Shown: positions 10,019 through 19,772, counted from the stretch's first letter. The stretch: 64,000 bases of DNA from Betaproteobacteria bacterium Ga0074130 (GCA_001464495.1 LNDZ01000018.1:1-64000), one strand, 5' to 3'. Notes: generated by a model not told the origin, from the letters alone. Program-made: numbers and translations.

Positions 10019-10906
10019 ATGAGTGCATTGACCATGGAAAAAACAACTGAAGAAGCCGCAACCTCAGCGGCAAAGCCCGTGGAATTGGTAAGCCCTGCCG
10101 CACCCGCTAAGCCAGCCAGCGAAAATGCTGAGAAGTTTCGCGCTGTGCTGAAGGCCGTCATCCCGCCAGTGTTCGGTCTGGCGCTGCTGATCGGCATTTG
10201 GGAACTGATCTCGCTCAAGGGTGGTAGCATTCCCAATCCAGCCGTGACTTGGAAGGCCGCAGTCGCACTCTTCTCCAACCCGTTTTATGAAAACGGCCCG
10301 AACGACCTCGGCATTGGCTGGAACATCCTGTCCTCGCTTAAGCGCGTCGCCGTTGGTTTCGGTTTCGCCGCCGCCGTGGGTATTCCGCTCGGCTTTATGC
10401 TCGGCCGTTTCAGGTTTATGAGCAGCATGGTTGACCCCATCATCAGCCTGCTGCGCCCAGTGTCGCCGCTGGCTTGGCTGCCGATTGGTCTGCTGGTCTT
10501 CAAGAAGGCCGACCCGGCCGCTACCTGGACCATCTTCATCTGTTCCATCTGGCCCATGATCCTAAACACCGCTGAAGGTGTGCGTCGTGTGCCGCAGGAT
10601 TATCTCAACGTCGCCCGCGTGCTCAATCTGCCCGAATGGCAAGTCGTCACCAAGATTCTGTTCCCGGCGGTGCTGCCTTACATGCTGACGGGTATCCGTC
10701 TCTCCATTGGCACAGCATGGCTGGTGATCGTTGCGGCCGAAATGCTGACCGGCGGCGTGGGTATTGGCTTCTGGGTGTGGGATGAGTGGAACAACCTCAA
10801 GGTCGAGCACATCATCATTGCCATCTTCGTCATCGGCATTGTCGGTCTGATGCTCGAACAGTTCCTGCTCTTCATCGCCAAGCGTTTCACTTACGAAACC
10901 CGCTAA
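10019..10906 (+). CDS. nrtB: Nitrate ABC transporter permease
   Basis: 295-aa inner-membrane permease of the NrtB/TauC type. After a polar, Ala/Pro-rich N-terminus (residues about 1-45) come six hydrophobic segments. The EAA loop that contacts the ATPase is seen near residues 190-210 (VPQDYLNVARVLNLPEWQVVTKILFPA). The ATG follows a GGAGAA ribosome site. It lies between binding protein and ATPase genes and should transport nitrate or nitrite with them. Confidence 0.93.
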   Translation: MSALTMEKTTEEAATSAAKPVELVSPAAPAKPASENAEKFRAVLKAVIPPVFGLALLIGIWELISLKGGSIPNPAVTWKAAVALFSNPFYENGPNDLGIGWNILSSLKRVAVGFGFAAAVGIPLGFMLGRFRFMSSMVDPIISLLRPVSPLAWLPIGLLVFKKADPAATWTIFICSIWPMILNTAEGVRRVPQDYLNVARVLNLPEWQVVTKILFPAVLPYMLTGIRLSIGTAWLVIVAAEMLTGGVGIGFWVWDEWNNLKVEHIIIAIFVIGIVGLMLEQFLLFIAKRFTYETR

Positions 10907-10924
10907 TCTCTGGGGAGAACAAAG

Positions 10925-11719
10925 ATGTCAAAACCACTCGTCAAGATCGAAGATGTCGGCCAAACCTTCGACACCAAGAACGGCAAGTTCGTCGCCCTAC
11001 GCGACATCAATCTCGACATCCGCGAAGGCGAGGTTGTCTCGCTGATCGGTCACTCTGGCTGCGGCAAGTCGACGCTGATGAATCTGATCGCCGGCCTCAC
11101 GCTACCCACTTCTGGCGTGCTGTTGTGCGACGGTCGCGAAATCGCCGGCCCCGGCCCTGAGCGTGCCGTGGTGTTTCAAAACCATTCGCTGCTGCCCTGG
11201 CTGACCTGTTTTGAAAACGTGTATCTCGCTGTCGAGCGTGTGTTCGGCACAAAGGAAGGGAAACCCAAGTTAAAGCTGCGGACTGCTGCAGCGCTGGAAA
11301 TGGTGCGCATGAGCCACGCCATGGATAAGTATCCGCACGAAGTCTCGGGCGGCATGAAGCAACGCGTTGGTATCGCCCGCGCCTTCGCCATGGAACCAAA
11401 GATTTTGCTCATGGACGAGCCCTTCGGCGCGTTAGATGCACTGACCCGCGCCAGCCTGCAGGACGAGCTGATGCGCGTGATGTCAGAAACCGGCGCCACC
11501 GTTGTCATGGTGACGCACGATGTCGATGAAGCCGTGTTGCTGTCTGATCGCATCGTGATGATGACCAACGGTCCGGCCGCCACCATCGGTCAAGTGGTCG
11601 ATGTCGATTTGGCTTGGCCACGTGATCGTCTGGATCTGGTCGAGAAGCCTGAGTTCGCCAAGTACCGCGCGGCGGTGGTGGACTTCCTGCACCGCAAACA
11701 TCTTAAAAAGGCAGCTTGA
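10925..11719 (+). CDS. nrtC: Nitrate ABC transporter ATPase
   Basis: 264-aa ATPase with Walker A GHSGCGKST, Q-loop VVFQNHSLLPWL, signature VSGGMKQRVGIARAFA, Walker B ILLMDEPFGALD and the switch His in VTHDVDEA. It lacks the C-terminal binding-protein-like domain of cyanobacterial NrtC, so it corresponds to NrtD or Klebsiella NasD in length. It is the third gene of nrtABC, 18 bp after nrtB, and is followed by a strong terminator. Confidence 0.93.
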   Translation: MSKPLVKIEDVGQTFDTKNGKFVALRDINLDIREGEVVSLIGHSGCGKSTLMNLIAGLTLPTSGVLLCDGREIAGPGPERAVVFQNHSLLPWLTCFENVYLAVERVFGTKEGKPKLKLRTAAALEMVRMSHAMDKYPHEVSGGMKQRVGIARAFAMEPKILLMDEPFGALDALTRASLQDELMRVMSETGATVVMVTHDVDEAVLLSDRIVMMTNGPAATIGQVVDVDLAWPRDRLDLVEKPEFAKYRAAVVDFLHRKHLKKAA

Positions 11720-11720
11720 G

Positions 11721-11763
11721 CCGAGCCCAGCGCCGGTATGCCGGTGCTGGGCCGGTTTTTTTT
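11721..11763 (+). terminator. Intrinsic terminator after nrtC
   Basis: A long GC-rich stem (CCCAGCGCCGGT pairing with ACCGGC-type and GCTGGG arms, about 11726-11751) is followed by eight T at 11756-11763. It lies between nrtC and nirB, which otherwise look like one operon, so read-through or a separate nirB promoter is implied. Confidence 0.82.
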
Positions 11764-11817
11764 AAGGTCTGTGTATCAACAAGGATCTTAAAAGTTGCAT
11801 TGGCAGTACATGGATTC

Positions 11818-11837
11818 TCGGTGCAGCGCGGCACCGA
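11818..11837 (+). other. Hairpin in the nirB leader with an A1/G4 hexaloop
   Basis: TCGGTGC (11818-11824) and GCACCGA (11831-11837) pair perfectly around loop AGCGCG, which has A at position 1 and G at position 4. ANTAR targets need two such hairpins; I found no convincing partner upstream, so this is only a hint of a second NasT contact. Confidence 0.3.
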
Positions 11838-11882
11838 ATAAAAACAACACACACTAGATAAGACCGCTGTGAGGAACACGCG

Positions 11883-14336
11883 ATGGAAAAACTAAAACTG
11901 GTCATGATCGGTAATGGGATGGCGGGCTGCCGCACCCTGGAAGAGCTGCTTAAGCACGCGCCTGACATGTACGAGATCACCGTCTTCGGTGCCGAGCCTC
12001 ACCCCAACTACAACCGCATCATGCTCTCGCCTGTGCTTGCCGGCGAAATGGGCGTGCGCGACATCATCCTGAATTCGCTTGAGTGGTACGCCGAGCACAA
12101 CATCAACCTGCACCTCGGCAAGAAGATCGAGCGCATCGACCGCATCAACCGTACCGTCATCGCCAGCGATGGCACCACCGCGCAGTATGACCGTCTGCTA
12201 CTGGCCACCGGTTCGTCACCGTTCATCCTGCCTGTACCCGGTAAGGACTTACCGGGCGTGATTGGCTACCGCGATATTGCGGATACCAACATGATGATCG
12301 AGGCCGCGCGTTTGTATAAGCACGCTGTCGTCATTGGCGCTGGCCTGCTCGGTCTCGAAGCTGCTAACGGCATGCTGCTGCGTGGCATGGACGTCACTGT
12401 CGTACATATCGGCGAGTGGATCATGGAGCGCCAGCTCGATAAGGCAGCTGCCGACATGCTCATGCAATCGCTGGAGCAGAAGGGCATCAAGTTCAAGCTC
12501 AACGCTTCCACCACTGAGCTAGTGAAAGGCGAGAGTGGTCGCGTGTGCGCGCTCAAGCTAAAGAGCGGCGAAGCCCTGCCTGCCGATATCGTGGTGATGG
12601 CCGCCGGTATTCGCCCGAATGCCGAGCTTGCCAAAAACGCTGGCATTCACACTAACCGTGGTGTGGTCGTGAACGACACGATGCAGACTTTCGATCCGCG
12701 CATCTACGCGATTGGCGAGTGTGCCGAGCACCGAGGCATTGCCTATGGTCTGGTTGCACCGTTGTTCGAGCAGGCCAAGGTCTGCGCCAACCATCTCGCC
12801 ATGCACGGCATTGGCCGCTATCAAGGCTCTGTTACTTCTACCAAGCTCAAGGTCACCGGCATCGATGTGTTTTCCGCGGGTGAATTCATGGGCGGTGACG
12901 ACACCGAAGAAATCGTCCTGCACGATCCATCCGGTGGTGTGTACAAGAAGTTGGTGCTCAAAGACGACAAGCTGATTGGTGCGGTGATGTACGGGGACAC
13001 CAGTGATGGCGGCTGGTACTTCCAGCTGCTCAAGGATCAGCAAAGCATTGGCGACATGCGCGACTCCCTCATGTTCGGCGAAATGGCACATGCCAGCCGC
13101 GTAGGTGATGTGGGCCACGCCGGCAACAACAAAGCCGCGATGATGGCCGATACCGCCGAGGTCTGCGGTTGTAACGGCGTGTGCAAGGGCACCATCGTCA
13201 AGGCCATTAAGGAGCAAGGTCTGTTCACGCTGGATGAGGTCAAGAAGCACACCAAGGCCGCCAGCTCCTGCGGCTCCTGCACCGGGCTGGTCGAGCAAAT
13301 TCTTGCCTCCACGCTGGGCGGGGCGTATCAGCAAGCCAACCCGAGCGACAAGCCTATCTGTGGCTGTACCGATCACAATCACGGCACAGTGCGTAAGGCC
13401 ATTGTCGACAAGCACCTGCTCACCATTCCCGACGTGATGAAAGAGCTCGCCTGGAAAACGCCGAATGGCTGCGCCACCTGCCGCCCCGCGCTGAACTATT
13501 ACCTGATCTCCAGCTGGCCACATGAGGCCATTGATGATCCGCAGTCGCGCTACATCAACGAACGTCACCACGCCAACATCCAGAAAGATGGCACTTACTC
13601 GGTTGTCCCGCGCATGCTCGGCGGTGTAACCACGCCCAATGAGCTGCGTGCCATTGCCGATGTGGCAGACAAGTACAAGGTCCCAACCGTGAAGGTCACG
13701 GGCGGTCAGCGTATCGATCTGCTCGGCCTCAAGAAAGAAGACCTCCCCAAGATTTGGGAAGACCTTTCCAAAGCCGGCATGGTCTCCGGCCACGCGTATG
13801 GCAAGAGCATCCGCACCGTGAAGACCTGTGTCGGCTCCGAGCACTGCCGCTTTGGCACGCAGAAGTCGATGAGCATGGGCGTCAAGCTGGAAACCATGTT
13901 GTTCGGCATGTACTCGCCGCACAAGGTCAAGCTCGCCGTCTCAGGCTGCCCACGCAATTGCGCTGAGGCTGGTATCAAGGATGTGGGCGTGATCGGTGTC
14001 GATTCCGGTTATGAAATCTATGTCGCAGGTAACGGTGGTATCAAGACCGAAGTCGCCGAGTTCTTGGTCAAGGTCAGCAGCGATGAGGAGGTGATGGAAT
14101 ACTCCGCCGCCTTCCTGCAGCTCTACCGCGAAGAGGGCTACTACCTTGAGCGCACCTGCCACTACGTCGCTCGTGTTGGCCTCGACTACGTGAAGAAGAT
14201 CATTCTTGATGATGCCGAGCGCCGCAAGGAACTCTACGAGCGCATGATCTATTCGCTGCAAGGCTTTGAAGATCCATGGCTGCAAGCCGTCAAGGATCCA
14301 GAGATTCGCAAGCGTTACGAAATCCTCGCGGTGTAA
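11883..14336 (+). CDS. nirB: Assimilatory nitrite reductase, large subunit
   Basis: NirB reduces nitrite to ammonium with NAD(P)H using FAD, Fe-S centres and siroheme in the cytosol. The 817-aa product has an N-terminal FAD/NAD(P)H reductase region (IGNGMAG, ATGSSPFILP, VIGAGLLGLEAA), two BFD-like [2Fe-2S] segments (CGCNGVCKGT...SCGSC and CGCTDHNHGT...NGCATC), and the C-terminal sulfite/nitrite reductase halves. The siroheme/[4Fe-4S] ligands appear as TCVGSEHCRFGTQ and SGCPRNCAEAG. Length and order are those of full-size NirB. It is followed 36 bp later by nirD. Confidence 0.97.
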   Translation: MEKLKLVMIGNGMAGCRTLEELLKHAPDMYEITVFGAEPHPNYNRIMLSPVLAGEMGVRDIILNSLEWYAEHNINLHLGKKIERIDRINRTVIASDGTTAQYDRLLLATGSSPFILPVPGKDLPGVIGYRDIADTNMMIEAARLYKHAVVIGAGLLGLEAANGMLLRGMDVTVVHIGEWIMERQLDKAAADMLMQSLEQKGIKFKLNASTTELVKGESGRVCALKLKSGEALPADIVVMAAGIRPNAELAKNAGIHTNRGVVVNDTMQTFDPRIYAIGECAEHRGIAYGLVAPLFEQAKVCANHLAMHGIGRYQGSVTSTKLKVTGIDVFSAGEFMGGDDTEEIVLHDPSGGVYKKLVLKDDKLIGAVMYGDTSDGGWYFQLLKDQQSIGDMRDSLMFGEMAHASRVGDVGHAGNNKAAMMADTAEVCGCNGVCKGTIVKAIKEQGLFTLDEVKKHTKAASSCGSCTGLVEQILASTLGGAYQQANPSDKPICGCTDHNHGTVRKAIVDKHLLTIPDVMKELAWKTPNGCATCRPALNYYLISSWPHEAIDDPQSRYINERHHANIQKDGTYSVVPRMLGGVTTPNELRAIADVADKYKVPTVKVTGGQRIDLLGLKKEDLPKIWEDLSKAGMVSGHAYGKSIRTVKTCVGSEHCRFGTQKSMSMGVKLETMLFGMYSPHKVKLAVSGCPRNCAEAGIKDVGVIGVDSGYEIYVAGNGGIKTEVAEFLVKVSSDEEVMEYSAAFLQLYREEGYYLERTCHYVARVGLDYVKKIILDDAERRKELYERMIYSLQGFEDPWLQAVKDPEIRKRYEILAV

Positions 14337-14372
14337 GTCGGGCACGACATCAGAAAGCAAAGAGACAAGACT

Positions 14373-14684
14373 ATGAGTAACTGGAAAACCATCTGCGACT
14401 TGACCGACATTCCCGTGCTTGGCAGCCGTATTGTGCGTGCCGCCAGCGGCGACATTGCCGTCTTCCGCAACGCCGAGGACGAAGTGTTTGCCGTGCATGA
14501 CAAGTGCCCCCACAAAGGCGGCCCCTTGTCGCAGGGCATCGTGCACGGCAAGTCCGTCACCTGCCCATTACACAGCTGGAAGATTGGTCTGGATACCGGC
14601 GAAGCACAAGCACCGGATATCGGCTGCACCAAGAAGTTCGACGTCAAAGTAGAAAACGGTGTGGTGCTACTCAACGTGATGTAA
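14373..14684 (+). CDS. nirD: Nitrite reductase small subunit with Rieske ligands
   Basis: 103-aa small subunit of NirBD. The Rieske-type fold is intact here: C45 and H47 in CPHKGG, and C64 and H67 in CPLHSW, the pattern that binds [2Fe-2S]. Enterobacterial NirD lacks these ligands, so this enzyme may carry an extra cluster. It is the last gene of the nitrite reductase unit. Confidence 0.93.
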   Translation: MSNWKTICDLTDIPVLGSRIVRAASGDIAVFRNAEDEVFAVHDKCPHKGGPLSQGIVHGKSVTCPLHSWKIGLDTGEAQAPDIGCTKKFDVKVENGVVLLNVM

Positions 14685-14758
14685 GTCAGTACGCCTCTGG
14701 CGGGGGCTCATCCAATGGGGTGAGCTCGCGCCGACCTGGCGACCCGTCCATCACTGCA

Positions 14759-15976
14759 TCATTCATGGCGCAGCGCTTCAATGGGGTTCATCTGCGCCGC
14801 GCGCCGTGCCGGGAAATAACCGAAGACCACACCAATTCCGGCAGAAAATAACAGTGACAGCAGGTTGATGCCGGGATTGAACAGGTAGGGCACGCTCATG
14901 ATGGTGGCGAGCCCCCACGAGGCAGCCGTCGCAATGACAATGCCAATCAGCCCGCCCAGCGCCGACAGCACCACAGCTTCAATCAGAAACTGCAGCAACA
15001 CTTCTCGCTCCAGCGCCCCAATCGCCAGCCGTAGGCCAATTTCGCGGGTGCGCTCAGTCACACTGACCAGCATGATGTTCATGATGCCAATGCCGCCCAC
15101 CAGCAGGCTCACAGCGGCCACTGCACCAAGCAAGGTTGTCATGACTTTGGTGGTGCTGGAGAGCGCCTCGGCTATTTGCTGCGTGTCGAGAATGTTGAAG
15201 TTGTCATCATCCGATTCCGCGAGCTTGCGCCGTTCGCGCAATAGCTCGCCGAGACTGCGCTTGACCCGCGCACTATCGGTGCCGTCTTCCATCGAGACCA
15301 GCAACATGGGGACGGTACGCGTGCCGGTGACTCGGCGTTGCAGCGTATGCAAGGGCACCACCACTGTGTCGTCCTGATCAAAGCCCATCCCGCCTTGCCC
15401 CTTGGAAAGCAGGATGCCAACAACGCTGCAGGAGAACTGCTTGATACGCAGTTGTTCGCCCAACCCCGTCTGTCCAGTGGTGCCACCGTAGATTTCACGG
15501 CGTACCGTTTCGCCGATGATACAAACGGCAGCGCCAGCCGTTTGCTCCTCCTCTTCAAACCCGCGCCCGCTGGCCAAGGTCCAGTTACCAATCGAGAACC
15601 AGGGGTTAGTGCTACCCACCACACTGGTCGCCCAATTGCGGCCATTCCCAATGACGGTGACAGCGGCGCGTCCTTCTGGCGCTACCGATGCGATGCCGCC
15701 AATCTCGTCGATGATTGAGATGGCATCTGCTTCCTTGAACTGTGGAATACCAGAGCTTCCACCGCCTGGCCCTTGGCGCTGACCTAGACGAATCAGCAGG
15801 AGGTTGCTGCCGAGGCTGGAGATCTGCGCGCGCACCGCTTGAGTCGCGCCATTACCCAATGTGACCATGGTGATCACCGCACTCACACCGATCACAATGC
15901 CGAGTATCGTCAGGAAAGAGCGCAGCAGATTGCGCTGAATCGAGCGAATCGCAAGCATGAATACGCTGAACAGCAT
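14759..15976 (-). CDS. MacB-like ABC transporter permease
   Basis: 405-aa permease of the MacB/FtsX type without a fused ATPase. It has an N-terminal membrane helix (residues about 20-45), a large periplasmic domain with the MacB-type core, and three C-terminal membrane helices ending in the conserved PARRAAQMNPIEALRHE tail. The start codon overlaps the end of the ATPase gene. With the next three genes it forms a tripartite efflux operon: ATPase, adaptor and outer-membrane factor. The substrate (macrolide, lipid or peptide) cannot be told. Confidence 0.9.
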   Translation of the reverse strand: MLFSVFMLAIRSIQRNLLRSFLTILGIVIGVSAVITMVTLGNGATQAVRAQISSLGSNLLLIRLGQRQGPGGGSSGIPQFKEADAISIIDEIGGIASVAPEGRAAVTVIGNGRNWATSVVGSTNPWFSIGNWTLASGRGFEEEEQTAGAAVCIIGETVRREIYGGTTGQTGLGEQLRIKQFSCSVVGILLSKGQGGMGFDQDDTVVVPLHTLQRRVTGTRTVPMLLVSMEDGTDSARVKRSLGELLRERRKLAESDDDNFNILDTQQIAEALSSTTKVMTTLLGAVAAVSLLVGGIGIMNIMLVSVTERTREIGLRLAIGALEREVLLQFLIEAVVLSALGGLIGIVIATAASWGLATIMSVPYLFNPGINLLSLLFSAGIGVVFGYFPARRAAQMNPIEALRHE

Positions 15977-16728
15977 CAGGCATGCTCCACCGGTGCATGC
16001 TCAATAGTTGAGGCAGTGCCGCTCACTGGATGCGGATTCATTTCGTCACTGGCAATGCCGCCATCAACAAAGCGCACGATGCGATGGGCATATGCGGCCA
16101 TGTCTGGTTCATGCGTCACCATCAACACCGTGATGCCCTGATCGCGGTTCAGGCCCACCAGTAAATCCATGATCTCTCGACTACGCAGCGTATCCAGATT
16201 GCCAGTCGGCTCATCCGCGAGTACCACCGCAGGTTGTGTCACGATGGCGCGCGCAATTGCCACGCGTTGTTGCTGGCCGCCGGACAGTTCCGCCGGGGTG
16301 TGGTGCTCCCAACCAGCAAGGCCAACGGCAGCCAAAGCCTTTTTTGCGGCGGCTAGCCTTACCGCACTTGAGTCGCCACGGTAGAGCAGCGGCAATTCCA
16401 CATTTTCCTGCGCCGAAGTGCGGGCAAGCAGATTGAAACCCTGAAACACAAAGCCCAAAAAACGCCGACGCAGCCGTGCCCGCTGATCGCGTGACAAGGT
16501 CTCGACATGGGTGCCTTTGAATAGGTACTTCCCACTCGTTGGCGTATCAAGACAGCCAAGAATGTTCATGGCCGTGGATTTCCCCGAACCGCTGGGCCCC
16601 ATGATGGCCACAAACTCACCTGCCTTGATGGTGAGGTCGATCCCATTGAGCGCCATCAACTCAGAGGCACCTTCCCCGTATCGTTTGGTCACAGCCGTGA
16701 GCTGAATCAAGTACGCATGCTCGCTCAC
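15976..16728 (-). CDS. ABC transporter ATPase (LolD/MacB type)
   Basis: 250-aa nucleotide-binding protein with Walker [11 protein letters not shown]-loop FVFQGFNLL, signature [15 protein letters not shown] and Walker [13 protein letters not shown] followed by a His switch in VTHEPD. It starts with GTG at 16728, overlapping the adaptor gene's stop by 4 bp. It powers the adjacent MacB-type permease, the two together matching the single MacB polypeptide of Escherichia coli. Confidence 0.92.
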   Translation of the reverse strand: MSEHAYLIQLTAVTKRYGEGASELMALNGIDLTIKAGEFVAIMGPSGSGKSTAMNILGCLDTPTSGKYLFKGTHVETLSRDQRARLRRRFLGFVFQGFNLLARTSAQENVELPLLYRGDSSAVRLAAAKKALAAVGLAGWEHHTPAELSGGQQQRVAIARAIVTQPAVVLADEPTGNLDTLRSREIMDLLVGLNRDQGITVLMVTHEPDMAAYAHRIVRFVDGGIASDEMNPHPVSGTASTIEHAPVEHA

Positions 16729-18077
16729 TTTGGCAGTGCTTTCTGGTCGGTGATCACGCGCATCCCGAGCTGCAGATCACCGCTCACAATCTCGGTCATA
16801 TGCCCATCACTGATACCGGGGGTGACTGAAACGGCTTGGGCCGTGCCATCTGCCGCCACAACCCAGACTTGTTTTGCCGTGGCCGTGCTGGCCCCAGATG
16901 CAGCAGATTTACGTGTGTTGGTGCGCGGCATATTCGGGACCAAGCTCGCCGCAAAGCCTTTCTTGGTGGCCGCATCCGTTGCCGCTGTGGGTGTGAAACG
17001 CAAAGCCGTGTTCGGCACCAGCAAAACATCGTTGCGCTGCATGGCGATGATGGTCGCCGTCGCCGTCATCCCCGGGCGTAGCCGCAGATCGCTATTGTCT
17101 ACATCCAGATAGGTGAGGTAAGTCACCACATTGTCCGTAATGGTGGAGCCGAAGCCAACCCGTGTAATGCGTGCCGGAAACTTGTAGCTCGGATAGGCGC
17201 TCACGGTAAAGCTGGCCTCTTGGTCCACCTTCACCACCCCGACATCTGCTTCATCGACATACACCCACAAGCGCAAGCGCGCCAAATCTTCTGCAACCGT
17301 AAACAGTGTGACGGCTTGCAAGGCCGCAGCCACCGCATTGCCGGGATCAACCGTACGTGTCAGCACCACGCCATCAGCCGGCGCGCTAATGGCGGCCTTG
17401 GTGAGGTTGATTTGATCGGTGGAGAGGGCGGCTTGTGCATCCTTCACACCTGCCCGCGCACTCCTATCATCGGCCAGTGCGCGATCCAGCGTAGCGCGAC
17501 CGGTATCGAGTTCGGTTTTCGACGGCACCTTGCCGCCTGACAGCTGCGCGACTTCATCCAACCGTTGCATGGTGGCGCTGGCCTGCTTGATCGTCGCGCT
17601 GGTTTGCGCAACCTTGGCAGTCGCTGCTGCCAGCGTGGCCTTGGAGCGCTGTACTTGTCCCAACAGTTTGGCGGGATCAAGCTCAACCAATACCTGTCCC
17701 TTGGTGATCAGGTCATTCACATCCACATTCACCTTTAGCACCGTGCCCGACAGCTCGCTGCCAATGTTGATCGCGCGGGTGGGTTGAATCGTGCCGTTGG
17801 CGGTTACCGTTAGTGTTAGGTTGCCGCGCACCACCGCTTGCGTGACATAGCTGGGTTTGGCATTTTCAACCCGCTGCAATTGCCAATAGACGATGCCAAC
17901 CACTAACACCAGCACCACTAGCGCAATCGCCCACACCGACTTGCGGCGGTACCAGACCGGCGCTGTCGGCTCGGCCAGCAAGGTGGCAAGATCGTCTGCT
18001 GGCGCTGCGTCCGCGGGAAGATCGGTTTTCTTGCTCGCAGATACAGGGGGCGGGTTAGGCAGGCTGGGCTCGCTCAT
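16725..18077 (-). CDS. MacA/HlyD-type periplasmic adaptor of efflux system
   Basis: 450-aa membrane fusion protein. A short cytoplasmic N-terminus precedes one membrane helix (residues about 48-68, VWAIALVVLVLVVGIVYW). Then come the barrel-sandwich lipoyl halves (NIGSELSGTVLKVNVDVND and ISAPADGVVLTRTVDPG) flanking an alpha-helical hairpin, and a beta-barrel domain. It links the ABC permease to the outer-membrane channel encoded next. It overlaps both neighbours by 4 bp (ATGA type), indicating tight coupling. Confidence 0.9.
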   Translation of the reverse strand: MSEPSLPNPPPVSASKKTDLPADAAPADDLATLLAEPTAPVWYRRKSVWAIALVVLVLVVGIVYWQLQRVENAKPSYVTQAVVRGNLTLTVTANGTIQPTRAINIGSELSGTVLKVNVDVNDLITKGQVLVELDPAKLLGQVQRSKATLAAATAKVAQTSATIKQASATMQRLDEVAQLSGGKVPSKTELDTGRATLDRALADDRSARAGVKDAQAALSTDQINLTKAAISAPADGVVLTRTVDPGNAVAAALQAVTLFTVAEDLARLRLWVYVDEADVGVVKVDQEASFTVSAYPSYKFPARITRVGFGSTITDNVVTYLTYLDVDNSDLRLRPGMTATATIIAMQRNDVLLVPNTALRFTPTAATDAATKKGFAASLVPNMPRTNTRKSAASGASTATAKQVWVVAADGTAQAVSVTPGISDGHMTEIVSGDLQLGMRVITDQKALPK

Positions 18078-19579
18078 GGTGTTTGGGGCTGGCTTGAGCC
18101 GCGTTCGCGCGCAGCAAGTGAAATTTCGCTATCCGGCAACCAGCCACCACCCAGTGCCTTGTACAGGCGCACATGGTCGGCGCTGACATCGGCACGGGTG
18201 ATGGCCAGCGTGTCTTGGGTTGTGAGTTGCGTGCGTTGGGTTTCTAGGACCACTTGAAAATCGACCAAGCCACTGCTGAAGCGTTGGCGTGCCATCAGCG
18301 CCGCATTGCTGGCCGCATCTGCTGCCTGCTGCAAACGGACAAATCGTTCGCGGTCCCCGCGCAAGGCGGTTAAGGCATCTTCAACATCGGTGAGTGCCGC
18401 TAGCACCGTCGCTTGATAGGCAAACAGCGCCTCATCCAACGCGGCTTCCTGCACGCGCACCTGCGCACGCAAGCCACCCCCATCAAACAAGGGCGCCGAC
18501 ACGACGGCAATCAGGGTGCTGATCAACGTGCTGCCGCTACTCACCGACGCAATGCGCGTCGCCGTGAGCCCAAGCGACCCGCTTAAAGAAAAGTCTGGCA
18601 ATCGTGCGGCACTGGCTTGGCTCACCCGTGCTTGTGCAGCGTGTATTTGATGTTCAGCAGCTCGCACATCGGGCCGCTGGCGCAAGGTTTCGGCAGGCAG
18701 GCTGAGCGCCAGCGTATCCGGCGCTTGCGGCATGGGTTGTATCGGACTGAGCAGAGAAGACAGTGTGGCCGGTGGCTGCCCGACTAACACCGCAATGGCA
18801 TGCTGCGTTTGTTCAATCGTGGTCTGCAAAGCGGGGATAAGCGCACTTGTCTGTGCGGCAGCGGCGCGAGCCTGTTCGGCCTCTAGCGATGACACCAAGC
18901 CTGCCTCCAAGCGCCAGCGTGTGATCTGCAAGGTGTCCTGCTGGCTGGCCAGATTGCTCAACGCGATGGCAAGGCGCGCCTGAGCATTCCGCAAGGCGAT
19001 GTAGCTCAGCGCAACCTCCGCCGCGACAGCAATTTGAATATTGCCCAGGGTTGAAGCGCTGGCAAGCGCATCCGCATTGCTGGCATTCAAGGCGCTACGA
19101 TTCACGCCAAATATATCCAGCTCCCAGCTCGCATCAAAACCAGCGTTGTAGGTGTTGATACGCGGGTTGCTGCCCGTCTTGCTCGGCCCAGCAGAAGCGG
19201 ATACACCGAGCGATGGCCATAAGGCTGCCGCTGAAACATCGCGTAAGGCCCGCGATTTTTCCAGGCTTGCCCGCGCACGCTTAACGCTGGTGTTGAAGCG
19301 CAATGATTGCTCAACCAGTTGCGAGAGTAGCGGGTCATCAAAGCGCGCCCACCATCCCTGCAATGCATCAGCCGCCACCGGCATTGTCACGCGGGGTGAA
19401 GTCTTGCCGTCAGTTGACTCAGCATCAGTTGTCTTCTCAGACCAGCCTGCGGGTACAACAGGGCGTTGATCCTCCCTCAGCGCGCGTGGCTGTAAGGCAC
19501 AACTGCTCAGCGTTAGCGCAACCAGACACAGGCTGTACAGGAGTTGTCGGCGGGTGAGGCTTACGATCAGAGTGACCAT
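18074..19579 (-). CDS. Outer-membrane efflux lipoprotein, NodT/OprM family
   Basis: 501-aa outer-membrane factor, first gene of the minus-strand efflux operon. I use the ATG at 19579, which places a signal peptide with a lipobox (ALTLSSC, Cys near residue 28) at the N-terminus; an in-frame ATG at 19615 would add 12 residues. Two outer-membrane-efflux repeats are seen, with typical motifs such as SWELDIFG and LPAETLRQRPDVRAAEHQIHAA. It should form the trimeric exit duct for the MacAB-like pump. Confidence 0.9.
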   Translation of the reverse strand: MVTLIVSLTRRQLLYSLCLVALTLSSCALQPRALREDQRPVVPAGWSEKTTDAESTDGKTSPRVTMPVAADALQGWWARFDDPLLSQLVEQSLRFNTSVKRARASLEKSRALRDVSAAALWPSLGVSASAGPSKTGSNPRINTYNAGFDASWELDIFGVNRSALNASNADALASASTLGNIQIAVAAEVALSYIALRNAQARLAIALSNLASQQDTLQITRWRLEAGLVSSLEAEQARAAAAQTSALIPALQTTIEQTQHAIAVLVGQPPATLSSLLSPIQPMPQAPDTLALSLPAETLRQRPDVRAAEHQIHAAQARVSQASAARLPDFSLSGSLGLTATRIASVSSGSTLISTLIAVVSAPLFDGGGLRAQVRVQEAALDEALFAYQATVLAALTDVEDALTALRGDRERFVRLQQAADAASNAALMARQRFSSGLVDFQVVLETQRTQLTTQDTLAITRADVSADHVRLYKALGGGWLPDSEISLAARERGSSQPQTP

Positions 19580-19645
19580 GGCAATGCGGTGACGAATGGG
19601 GAATCCCATTGCCATGGATCATGCGATGTCAGGGTGTGGTGGTCT

Positions 19646-19659
19646 GTACGCTAGCGAAC
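19646..19659. promoter_or_regulatory. 14-bp palindromic motif upstream of cbpA (imperfect copy)
   Basis: GTACGCTAGCGAAC here differs at one base from the perfect palindrome GTTCGCTAGCGAAC at 28543-28556. It lies in the divergent gap between the efflux operon and cbpA. Shared occurrence in front of two stress-type genes suggests an operator, but no known regulator is recognised. Confidence 0.4.
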
Positions 19660-19772
19660 GTTGTTTCTTATGTCTGCAGCGTAGGCTGATCAAGTGAAGT
19701 CAAGTCAAGTCATGGGCATGCTTGTTTTGCCCGTAGGCCTTTCATCGCCGCTTTGTACAGCAAACCGCCACC

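Noticed and set aside
12558-13922. Long minus-strand open frame (454 codons) opposite nirB
   Set aside because: It lies wholly within nirB, whose protein has all cofactor motifs; the antisense product is low-complexity His/Ala/Val-rich and resembles no family.
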